NCBI GenBank assembly: GCA_946894095.1
Contig: OX335644.1
Location: 16,535,595 to 16,599,594, forward strand
DNA from: Incurvaria masculella
Taxonomy: Eukaryota; Arthropoda; Insecta; Lepidoptera; Incurvariidae
DNA: 64,000 nucleotides
Direction: 5' to 3'
Shown: in pieces, positions 22,312 through 34,300 of the stretch
Numbering within the stretch: position 1 is the first letter of the stretch
Layout: every line of letters begins with the position of its first letter
Program-made: the position numbers and the translations under genes
The notes under the pieces: generated by a model
The model's database searches: none
What the model was told of the DNA's origin: nothing
Seen by the model: the letters and a program-made list of their open reading frames with translations, nothing else

Positions 22312-25300
22312 CTGCGGAGATAGATAACACAGTTCGAATTTACTACTACTTTAAATACATTGAAGCATTGTATGCAGATTTTAAAAATAATACGAAACAA
22401 ATTTGGTCCACAAATTCTTTTGACGCAGAATACGAGCCAGCGACCTTTGGATTACATACCCACTCCTCTCCCGCTGAGCTATCCAGACAATTCTGTTAAC
22501 TTAATTAAGCTTCGAAGTTAGGTAAAAACGTCATACCCATACAAGTTTTACAACCTATTCTGTGGTTTTACTTCTTCAATCAGTCAAAATCAAACTTGGA
22601 CTACCAATTTGTATGAAAACGCGGATTCACCGTAAACGGCAACGTAATGACGTCTTTACGGCAAAGATACTTACGCTGTCAAATCAAACTCGGACTGGCC
22701 ACTGTTAGTTCGCTTAACGCGTACTGCGCGCTCTTAAATTCTCCATACGTTTCAAAACGTCAGTCGATCGGTTTGGCGTAAACGCCAATTTAGGTGAGAA
22801 GACGGACTAAGGACTCAGTTTCATAAAAACATCTTAAGTACAAAAAAAAAACGTTCGCCTAGGTGCGATCACCTGCGGGTCGCTGGGAGCGGTTGGGGCA
22901 CCCGTGGGGCGCGGGGGAGGCGGCGGAGGAGGGGCCGCCTCGTCGCCAGAGAAGTAGTCAGGCGGGCGCAGCCGGTAGCGCTGCGGGGGCGACTGTGACC
23001 TGTCGTGCGGCGTGCGCTCTATCGACCGCCTGCTGCAACCACATTACGGTTGTTCCGGAGTCCTACTTCTCTGTCGCCAATGATGCCACTTGGCTCAGAG
23101 GCCCCGCGATTCGGTCGCTGTTGTGTCAGCTATTGTCATAGCAACGGAGGTTGTTAAGTGAGTTAGAAAATGCATGCAATAAAGTACTCGGAGCTAAATA
23201 CAAACTAGTTGGTTTTACTACATGGTGGCAGCGGTGTGGGTTATCTCACAAGCGAGAAAGATCGCAGAGTGCGGTCCGTAAGTATGGCAGAGCCAAATAA
23301 AACCGGCGAACGGCCGGAAACAGCGGCGACGGCGACAGCGGCGGGGGGTGCCAGAATAGATCTCTGGCCTGACAAATTCTCCTTCCAAAATGATCGTTGG
23401 CTGCTGTGGAAGAAGCGCTTCAGCAGGTATATGAGCATCACCGGTAACGATAAAAAGAGCGACTGTGAAAAGGTTCTCGTGTATTGCATGGGACATAAAG
23501 CAGAGGAGCTGTTGACTCAGTTCACGTCTCTGGATAAATACGAAGAAGACAGTTTGATAATCTTTTTACACCGAAGAAAAATATTATATTTAAGAGATAT
23601 AACTTTAATATTCTAGACCAGAATATTGATGAAGGCGTTGAACAGTTCATAACTAAATTATTTAATTTGGCTGAAAACTGCGAATACGGTACACTGAAAG
23701 AACAATTGATCAGGGATCGAATTGTAGTGGGAATTAAAGATAAGAAAACTAGTGAAAGGTTGCAATTCAAAGAAGATTTGACATTGGAACAAGCAACATT
23801 AATTGCGAGGCAGGCAGAAATTCAACAAAAAGAATGAGCAGATAGTAGCTCATATGGACTTGGAGCTGCTTTCCTCTTGGAAGACAGTGAACACAAAAAG
23901 ATCGTAGCATACGCAAGTCGTAGTCTTAGCAACGCCGAGAAACAATATGCACAAATTAAAAAGGATGTCTAGCACTTGCTTGGAGCGTAGATAAGTTTAA
24001 AGACTTTGTTATTGGAGTGAGAGTTCACCTGGAAACGGATCATAAACCACTTTTGCCAATATTAAAAAGTAAACCACTCGACGACCTTACTCCCAGGTTA
24101 TTGAGATTTCGACTAAAGCTTATGCGATTTGATTACGATGTAGAGTATGTTCCAGGTAAAGATTTGCTATTAGCTGATGCTCTTTCTAGACAACCATTAG
24201 ATGAATGTGAAATTAACGCTGATAATGTTCTGAATTTAGCCATAATTAATGAGTATGTGTCTAATCAAACCCTATCAGAGATTTCTCAGGCGCAGCAAGA
24301 AAGTGAAGTTTGTAAAAAACTAAAAGAATATACAGTCAGGGGATGGCCACGAAAGAATAAAATACTGGATTCGCTAAAACCGTATTATCAGTTTAGATAC
24401 AACTTCACTTTCGCTGAAGGATTTTTATTGTACACTTCAAGACTAGTAGTTCCACCTAGATTGCAGGCTAAAATATTAAACAAAATACATGAGGGTCATC
24501 AGGGAATCACGAAGTGCCGTGAGAGAGCTAAAACTGCAGTCTGGTGGCTCAATATCTCTAAAGAAATCGAGACCATGATAACTAATTGTTTAACATGTAT
24601 AAAAGAAAGGATAAATTACAAAGAGCCTCTTATTTTAGAGGCAATCCCTGACCGACCATGGCAAAAAATTGGAATGGACTTGTTTAAACTAAATAACATG
24701 TGGTACTTGGTAATGATTGATTATTACTCCAGATTTTTGGAAATATTCAAACTGACCAATTTAACAGAACATGCTGTCATAAGTTGTTGTAAAGAAACCT
24801 TTGCTAGATACGGAATACCAGATATTGTTAGGTCAGATTGTGGCAGCCAATTCAAGAGCAAATTTAATGAGTTTTCAGTTGAGTATGGATTTAAGCTTAT
24901 TACAAGTAGTCCACATTTTCCTCAAAGCAATGGCATGTCAGAGGCTGGAGTTAAGATTGCAAAGAATTTGTTAAAAAAGAATGAAGACATTTTTTTAGGC
25001 TTGTTAACTTATAGGAACACTCCTCTTGAATCAGGATACAGTCCTGCAGAACTTATGTTTCATCGTAAACTCAAAGATACTTTGCCCATACTCCCAAGCA
25101 AGCTAAAGAAAGTTGTAAACCCAGGCAATTACTTTAAGAACCAGTCTCAAATTAGGAAGGAAAGAATGGCACAACATTTCAATAACAGACACCGAACACG
25201 ACCCTTAAGAGAGATAGGAGTAGGAGAACGAGTCTGGATAACAGATCTCAGAATATATGGAATCGTCGAAGCTTGGGCTGATGAACCAAGGTCTTATATC

Positions 25301-28300
25301 GTGCGAACTGAAAGAGGAAAATTTCGAGCGGCGCGTAGCCTAGTGGCGCGTGGACTGGCCTAGCGTACCAGAGGCCCGGGTTCAATACCAACTTGCACCA
25401 CTGTCTTTCTCTTTCAGAGTTCGACAAGTGCATTTCGTCACGAATGCGAGCTGCTCCATGGTTCGGAATCCATGTAAAACTGTAGGTTCCCTTCCCCTAC
25501 TAGGTGGTAGGGTTTAAGCCCGCCCGGGTTGGTACCATCGCATTGGATGAAAAGATGGTCGAAACGGCAATGAAAAATTGTCCGTGTTTTCCATCCAGTT
25601 CAATGTAGCCGTGCTCATAAAGTGAAGGTCCTGGCATGGCACCTAATTCCTTGTTGTGTGGTATTAGCCATCCATGTCAGGTCGCATAAAAAAAAAATTT
25701 AGAAGAAATATATTTCATTTAAAAGTTGCACCTTATGGAACATCAAATTACCGCAATGAACATTTTGAAAACGAGATAAACAATCGAAATGAAAATAACA
25801 CATATGATTTTGATTGGGAGTTTAAGTCAAAAGACAAGACAAATCTTGAGTTGGATTTGCCAATAGAAACAGGTTATAATGATAATGTTTTTGTTGAGAA
25901 TGTAGCAGGACCGTCTGACTGTCAGGATGAGTCTGTCACTCAGTATTCAAATGGTCGGCCCAGACGGTTACACAAGAGTCCAAATTGGCTAAAAGATTAT
26001 GTGACATGAGGTTATTTATTTAGAGTGGATGTATTTAAGTTTAATTTAGTTAAAATTACTTTGTAAAAAGGGAAAGATGTTGTGTCAGCTATTGTCATAG
26101 CAACGGAGGTTGTTAAGTGAGTTAGAAAATGCATGCAATAAAGTACTCGGAGCTAAATACAAACTAGTTGGTTTTACTACACTCGCCACCTTTCTTCTTT
26201 AAGGGCGGTGACCTAACTACTCGTTTGAATCTTAGATGAAAAAGAATGATCTTTCACGTGCTCACACGTCGAGACTTGAGTCAAATATTTTGTTTCTCTA
26301 GCATCAGTGTCACCGGCTGCCAGGTTTGAATAGAATGGTGCGCATTGTGGAGTGGCGACCGAGCTACATGGCGTCAGAGTCGCATAGAAAAAGTAGCAAC
26401 TATTTTGAATGAAGTATCTTCACTCAAACTGCGTTTTGACAACTCAGAATGTAATAAACTGACAGATCATATCGCAGTTGCAATTGCAGCTGTAAGTTGC
26501 AAAATTTCCGTGCTCACACTGCGGTTCGCATGGCTTCCGAGCCGCGTGGCGTCTAAGAATTTGGCGATGTGGATGTGGATCACCGTTTATTTCCGTACGG
26601 TCAAAGAATATTATATACTTGGTCCCGTACTAAGGTCCCGTAGCAATGTTAGTTCACGTTTTTATGAACTATTCGTAAACATTTAAAACGCTTGAAGACG
26701 GGATAATAACATTCGATATTTAGGGGTGCCTGGAGGCTATTTTTTCCGAATCACCCTCTCAAACTAATCTGCATACAATAAACACTAGTCTCCCTTGAGC
26801 AAAGCTTTGTAGCCCAGCGTAGCTATCTTGGATAAAAGTGAGCCCGGGGAGACCTATTTAATTTCTCAAAAAATGCACTACCTCAAATTAATCACATGCC
26901 GATACGAATTGATACTCATCGGAATCTCACACTTGAACACAAATTACATAAGGCGAATTTTCTGCCAATGTGTGTTAATCCAACTTACTTGAATTTAAGT
27001 TAGCACAAATTAGTAATGATCTGCGTCTTTATTTATATAGATTTTTTTAAATAATAAAACTAAGTCAAATGATAACAAATTTGTATGCAACCTGATATGG
27101 ATGGATAATACCACACAACTACCGTCATGATACTAGCCCAATACACCACATTCCCGAAGGTAACATGCCAGGATCTTCCCTTTATGAGCTTGGCTACGTT
27201 GAACTAGATGGAACACACTGACAATTTTTCAGTGCCGCTTTGACTATATTTTCATCCAATGCGATAGTTCCCACCTGGGCGGGCTTAGACCCTCCCACCT
27301 AGTGGGTCACGCACCTTTTCTCGGATTACGCCCTGAACCATAGATTGAGTTAATCTATGCCTGTATCAAACGCAGGACCATCATCGAATTCACATCACCA
27401 TGCAGACACTAATTTTGGTTTTCTGGGTGGTTAACATGGTAAGTTAATTCGCCGGGTGGATAGCAAGTGAACTAGCCAGACAGTAATTAAATCTGACAGT
27501 TATTTTCAATTCGTACCACGCTAACTGACAATAGACGTGTAATTTGGCCATGTGTACTGAAATTTACCAGTTGGCATCGTACGAAATGCAAGTAAACGTC
27601 AGATCCAATTACATGTGCTTGTTCACCTGCTATTTACTGGGCGAGTTATTTGACATGGTCCGTGAAGAAAAAACCTCAAAATCAAGTACATAAGAATAAT
27701 TATTTTCAAATTATTTGTAAAACTGCCTTTGTATGGGTAAAGTAATGTTCGCAAGCCTTTTTTATGGAACTTGGCATAGATGGCTAATACCACAGCCACA
27801 GTCATGATATTAATCCAACACATCGCATTTCTGAAGAATTAGGTGCCATGCCTGGACTTTCCCTTTATGACCACGGCTAGATTGAAATTGATAGAAAACA
27901 AGGATAATTTTTCACTGCCGCTCGACCATCTTTATATTCAATGTGATGGTATTAACCCGAGCGGGCTTAACCCTACCACCCTTTCCCCTAAGGACAGTTT
28001 TACAACCATGGAGCTAATCGGATTCTTGACGAAATGCACTAATCCAACTCAGAAAGAGAAAGATAGTGCTACTTCATTCGTGGCAGGGATTTTAACCGAT
28101 AGATAAATTTGGGGTTTTTGTAACTGGAGGCGGTGAAAACTGGCGTTAGTGGTGCAGGGCCTTGCGCCACTAAGTGAAAAGCAGAGAAAACGAGAGCTCC
28201 ATAACCTGGAGTGGCGGCGGTCCGCGGAAAGCGTGCGCGTGCGTGCGGCGCGCGCCAACCGGTGCAGCGCGAACAGCGCGCCTGCGCGGCCCTCGCCCAG

Positions 28301-31300
28301 CCACGTTGACAGCTCCTGCAAAACCTGCAACCGAACGCAGCCTTACGGGAGAACTGTCGAATTATATCCCCGTATTCCCCATCATTGGCTGTAATCTAGG
28401 GATAACGTAAATATAAGAGATGCTCGCACCAGCCTCATTCCTGCACAATTTCCTTTAACTCTATGCAGCTCAATACTGCCGTACTGGGCTCTTCCTTTCG
28501 TGAATCATTCCCTCAAACTCTACAGTGCTCGAATGCTCAAAACAGTTCTCGTAATCTCTATCCTGCTTGAAACCGTTCCCTCAAACTCTACAGTGCTCGA
28601 AACAGATCTTTCAATCTCTACTCTGCTTAGCCATTTCCTCATACTCTACAATGTTCGAAACAGTTCTTTCAATCTCTATTGACGCATATGATCTGCAACT
28701 CTATTTAGATTTCAATGTACTCTGAAGCTCTACTGAGCGCCGAGTCTATTGCCGAGCATCAACAACAGGATATGGTTACTTTATTTCATCTACTGTTATT
28801 CCAGCAGGTGATAATCACATGCCCGGATTCAACCAGGTAAATGGATATGGCTGCAGGAACGTACCGTTGATACAAGGCGTGAACTAAATAGCTCCTCCAA
28901 GGCTTGCAAGCAACCGCTTACCGTGCCAAGTTTAAGCATGTCAATAAAATCGGCGATAGACTAGCGCGCTGTCCGTCGGACAGTCGTGCATTCTGGTCTC
29001 TCGCCAATTCAAATCGTCATAACTGTTGTCGCTCTGCTACACCTCCCCTGGAACGCTCTGATGGATCACTCGCAAGGAGAAGGCGACGGTGGATGGCATC
29101 GATATCACACAAGAAAACAGTTATACACATTGTGCGCTCACAGTGAACTTGCCCATGGCGAGCAGCGCAGCGACGACATTGCCGAGCGTGTGGTGCGGCG
29201 AGTCGGCGCGCGCGAGCCGCGCCAGCAGGTTGAGGGGGGACACCTCCCGCAGCAGCGCCCCGTCCTCGCCGCCACCCTCCTCCGCATCCGATGCGCCTGA
29301 CTCCTCCACTGTAATCGAGAGCTCTTCAGCGCCTTGAGCACAGAACAATTAGGAGGTAAGAATTGTGAAGTGGGCGGAACTCGCGCGCCGGTCTTTAGCG
29401 GGGACCCGCTCACTTCATACGCGCATGATTCACTCCTCTGCGGCTGTCCTGTGCATTAACTTATTCGTGATACAATCTAAAATTGAAAAGGAGTAATGCC
29501 GTACTGTGCCATAATAACGTGCAAACACGACCGCCGGTGCACAACCTTCATAATGGAGGAGTTTCGTATCACCGGTAAGTTTCATTTACATGAATAGCGA
29601 TAAAACTTGCGACAAATGCATTACGAAATAATATGGCGTCGCGGCGTCGTGTTGCTCGCCGGGTCATGTCTCGCTACGTTGTTTGTGACCACGTGCGTGT
29701 GAGGCGCTCGGCCGTGTTCGAAAGTGACGTAACATTTGATTGCAAACAGTATTGGAATTCCAACATAGAGTCATTACGTTAAGGTTCATATTTACTAAAC
29801 AAATGTGGATTTGTTGTTTGGTTAGCGATTAAGAAGGGATAGCCAATTACGACTGTTATACATTCGCGGAGCAAAAAGGTCTCAAGTAAAACGGTAACAG
29901 CGGTCCTGGAACAAATTTACAAACGTTTCACTTCCTGCCTCCTCAATATTCCGTGGCCTTGAGGGATTGTACCACATATAATGTGTATCTCTTAAGGCTG
30001 TTCCGACCCATATAAAGTTGTTTGCACACATAACGCAAAAAGTATTGCACTTTAAGCCACGAATTAATAATAAAAGTTTAATATAGTCATATTACTTGCA
30101 GCGAAAACAATTTCACAATTTCAGGATTATTGGTTTTGTTACAATTTGTTTAAATACGATTTTTATTTAACAGCGCCATCTTACGGTGTAAAACTTCTAA
30201 TCGGCAATTACAACGAAACCATTAAATCTGAAATTGTGAATATGTTTTCGCTGCAACTACTATGGCTATATTTTAATATTTTTGACGAATTCGTGCCTTA
30301 AAGTGCAATACTTTTTGCTTTCTGTGTAAAAAAAACATTGTATGGGTCGGAACATCTTAAAGGACATTACTTTGAAACTGGTCGTAATTTAACATTAAAT
30401 ACTCTTTTTTTATGTGACTGGACATGGGTGGCTAATACAATACCCTTATTATTATTATAGCCTTCTGCACTAATTCACTTGGGGAGCATTTACAAACCAA
30501 TACCTTTGCATATATTCAATACTAGCTGCGGTACCCGGCTCCGCTCGGGTTAATTTAGGGCTGGATTATTTCATGGATAAAAAGTTGCCCAACGCGCTGG
30601 TCCAAAAGGCTGGGCCAGGCCAATGTATGCTCTACCAAATTTAATCAAGATCGTAAGATTTAATGAGAAACACCCAATCATTCCCACTTAGAGCTTCGAA
30701 AACATTTGGTGGCTATTTTTCAAAAAAAAATACCATGTGCCGCCAGACCCTTTTTGCACTTGCACTGCTATATTAATTACCTAGTAAGTTAGTAAAGAAG
30801 GGGATCTAAATTAAGTTTTTAAGTCCACTCCAAACCACAGCCCTCCTCAACATTGAAAACGGTAACCCATCCCGAAACTGACTGCTCCCAGAGATGCTAT
30901 ACGTTGATAAAATTCGCATATACATTCAGTGAGTGGTTCGCAAGTTATAAGCAAAAACACTCACTACTCACCCCTCCGGTAATGAAGCGTTACTTTAAGT
31001 TTTGAGTAGAATCGGGTAATTGTATCTCAAGTAATAACCATTTTATCTCACTGGTCGTACCCCTGGCGATTTAGCGTGCTGCCAAAAAGTCCTAAAGTTG
31101 CGGGAAATACACATGATATCACGGAGTTTTCTGCAGGACTTTTTAACACCTACAATTTTCGATTACTTAGTTTTCATTGTTAGTATTCATTGTATAAAAT
31201 ATTTACAAATTATATACACAAACCAACCTCGTTGATCGCTCTTCATATTAGTTGAACTGTTCTGTGGTTTAGAAAAAGTAAGCGCCGCCACCGCCCGCCT

Positions 31301-34300
31301 CCCCATCCAGTCACCACCTTTCCCGCCGGGCCGCGCGGAGCATTACGGTTTGTATGACAGGCACAACTTAGAGTAAGCGGTACTTAGTTCTATCCTGATT
31401 CCCGGGTAGTTAAATGTACTTGTACTAAGTTTCATTTAATTCGGATGATTGGTTTAAGAGTTATGGAGGAACATACATACATACAGAAATGATTTTTTAA
31501 AATCGTCAATTTGGTTTTAGTATCATGCATAGAGTCTACACACGCGTTACGTCTACATCTTATAAAACAAAGCAACTTACTCCATGAATACCCTTACAGA
31601 TTTATTATTAGTAAAGATAATGCTATTGGTTTCTAGAGCCATCTCCAAATAATAATTTCATTTGGAGCCATCGGCCTCTGGCTTCCTGTTTAAAATAAAT
31701 AAATAGGTTGTAAATTATTATTTTAATAACCACTCCTTAGTTCAATGTGTCTCAATGTTTAATGAACTCACCGTATAAAGCTTCCCTCACTCCGTTTATA
31801 AAGTCCATCGTCTCCAATATAGTCGGCCTGCTCATAGGTTCCTTCACCTTCATGCTGTTCCCGGCAGACCTCGGCCGCTCCCTCAGCTCCCTGACATTCT
31901 CCACCGAGTCCGAATACACCAGACTCTTCAGGGTGTGATACTTCTTTCTCATAGTCAGCGAATTGTCGCGGCTGATGTTAATGGGAATATCAGGGTAGCC
32001 GTATGCCGTGGCGGGTCTCTCCTTCCTGGGCCTGCCTTGTCTGGTTTCGTGTTTGAGGGTCAAGGTGGTCTTGCCATGTTCGTTTCGGGGAAGAGTGCCG
32101 TCAAGTGGTGCGTTGCTGGTGATGATGTCTGGCTTCGTGGAGTTCCTCCAGTACTGGCCGATCGCTGCGCTGGGGAGGAACTCTTCGCTGCGACTACTGA
32201 TGGAACACTCGGTGGGGCCTGGGATTTTTCTGACAAAGAAGAAATTCAGTTTATGAGATCCCGTTGGAAGTTCATAGAACAGACAGAAAAATGTATAGGT
32301 GACATCCGCGGGCAGGAGACATTGTGCAGATCTTATATTTAAAGTTATGAAATTTATATGAAATATCTAATGTAACCTGTAGAATAATATTAAATTCATA
32401 TAAAAAATGCGACGTACTAGCTTAGTACGAAAAAGTATATATTTACGTATTGCTTGTTTGCTTTGCTATTTTATATATGAGATGCACCTATTATGCACTT
32501 TATCACTAAAACTATTATAATAGTATTCTATCTCTAAACGTACCCGTTGGCTTTCTTTTGGTGACCTAAAGCTTTACACCGGAGGCAGAATCGAGGTAAA
32601 TGGCTTTCTCTAGCCGCTTTCCACGTGAAATATTGCCGCATCTTCTTAAGGATGCCCAGTTTTTAGTGCCGAAGTCTGGCCCTATCTTCGATGTGACCCC
32701 CGAAATCGAGGTCGTTCGAGACATCGGCACCGCCCAAGGTGATCACTCAATTTAAGCGAGTTGCCATTAAAGCTCTTTCTCTTGTATTCAGAGTGGGCCG
32801 ACTAACTTTAATCTGCCGGACTAAACCGGTTTTTGTATGGTTAGTCCGGTTTTAATCTCGTACTAAGTTTTGACAGGTGCTGAATCTGAATACGATTGTT
32901 ATTTGCTAAGTATGTTGTGTATTTATAATATTTCATTATTACTAACACACATCGTCAGCCTCGGTAGCCCAGTGGTGCGACGCCTTGCGATTCGATAAGC
33001 TATTTGAAGCACCCCTGATCGCGGTTTGGGTCTGGATGGGAGACCATTTTCAACCGTTGACTGGTGAGGTGGTAGGTTTAATCCCGCCCGAGTTGGTACC
33101 ATCGCATTGAATGAACGATGGTCGAAGCGCCAATGAAAATTGTCCGTGTTTTCTATCCAGTTCAATGTAGCCGAGCATTATAAGGAAGGTTTTGGTATGG
33201 CACCTAATTCCCATGTCGTGCGTTAGGCTAATATCTGATGATCAGATTGGTATTAACCACCCATGCGTAGTTGCATAAAAAACATATATCCCACGAAATA
33301 AGAGAAGATAATCAAATTTCTCTGACCTACGTAACTCTTGCTAGTTGATTTAAAATACGTGCAACTCTAATAGTGCGTTCAGTGATTCCATATTTTCGTT
33401 TGGGCAAGGATTATGTACTCTATCAAAGGCAACTTCTGTCAAACAAGGCGACATAAATGTACACAGCAAGAACGTCGTTCCTGGTACGCAGTTTGGCAAT
33501 TAAGTCCCGGGAATTTGTATACAACTCGGGAACTCGCAACACTGCGTGGTTCATATATATGGCGGGAAATTAATGGCGCGCTTCGTTAATTTTAAATGTG
33601 TGTTTTTCTAAAGCAACTTTTTTAGTGGCGTCGTGAAAATGAGCGCACGGATCCTTGCACCACGACAGTTTACGGCGAAAAAAGGCATTACAACGTTACC
33701 ACACTCACCCTATAGCCCCGATATGCGACTATTTCTTATTCCCCAAGATGATGTTGCAGGTCAAGGGAGCTGTAACCGTGGTGCTGAACGATTTAAGTTC
33801 GGAAGATTACCAAGGATGTATCCAATCGTGGGAGCAACGTTGGACTCGTTGTGTAAAGTTAGAGGAAGACTATTTACTCCGTTGAATGGGGCATTTGAGA
33901 CATGCATGAATTCGCCCGTCCATGAAATCTTCATAATCTGTACAAATACAGGTTTTAAAAATGAATGACTCAGAATCTAACATTTTTTTTTCCCGGAACT
34001 TAGGTATTTTGGCCATAAACACAAAATATGCGGTATCATTTGCTGCAAAAATGGCCCGCCAAATTTCTTTTCAATGTCTAATAAAATGGGTTAATAGGTA
34101 TATATGTGTTCAGGAATCCAACAATTTTTTTACACAAAAGCGAGTTTTTTTTTAAAAATACACAGTTTTCGCTCTCATAAAATCGGCAAAATTGGCCAGC
34201 CCAATCTGTCATCAAGCATTGTTTTTTAATTCTAATCAGATCGATAATTTCAAAGAATCCAACAAAATTGTTACTGGCAACACATATATTTTGCAAATGC

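Larger units (their letters stand above)
23119..26181 (+). mobile_element. Ty3/gypsy LTR retrotransposon, internally deleted
   Basis: Bounded by two identical 104-bp LTRs (23119-23222 and 26078-26181; TGTTGTGTCAGC to TTTTACTACA, each with a polyadenylation signal AATAAA). The primer binding site region is 'tggtggcagcggtgtggg' and the polypurine tract is 'aaaaagggaaaga'. Flanks gtcgc and ctcgc are a near-matching 5-bp target duplication. The order is gag, RNase H remnant, integrase. Protease and nearly all of the reverse transcriptase are deleted. A SINE interrupts the integrase C-terminus. The element lies in intron 14, opposite to the host gene. Confidence 0.9.

Noticed and set aside
22423..22500. 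tRNA gene on the minus strand
   Set aside because: Box A is good but box B and the stems do not form a cloverleaf by eye, so it was kept only as a SINE-type relic.
33633..33968. Intact transposase gene
   Set aside because: Only the mariner C-terminal blocks are present, in two frames, without an N-terminal domain.
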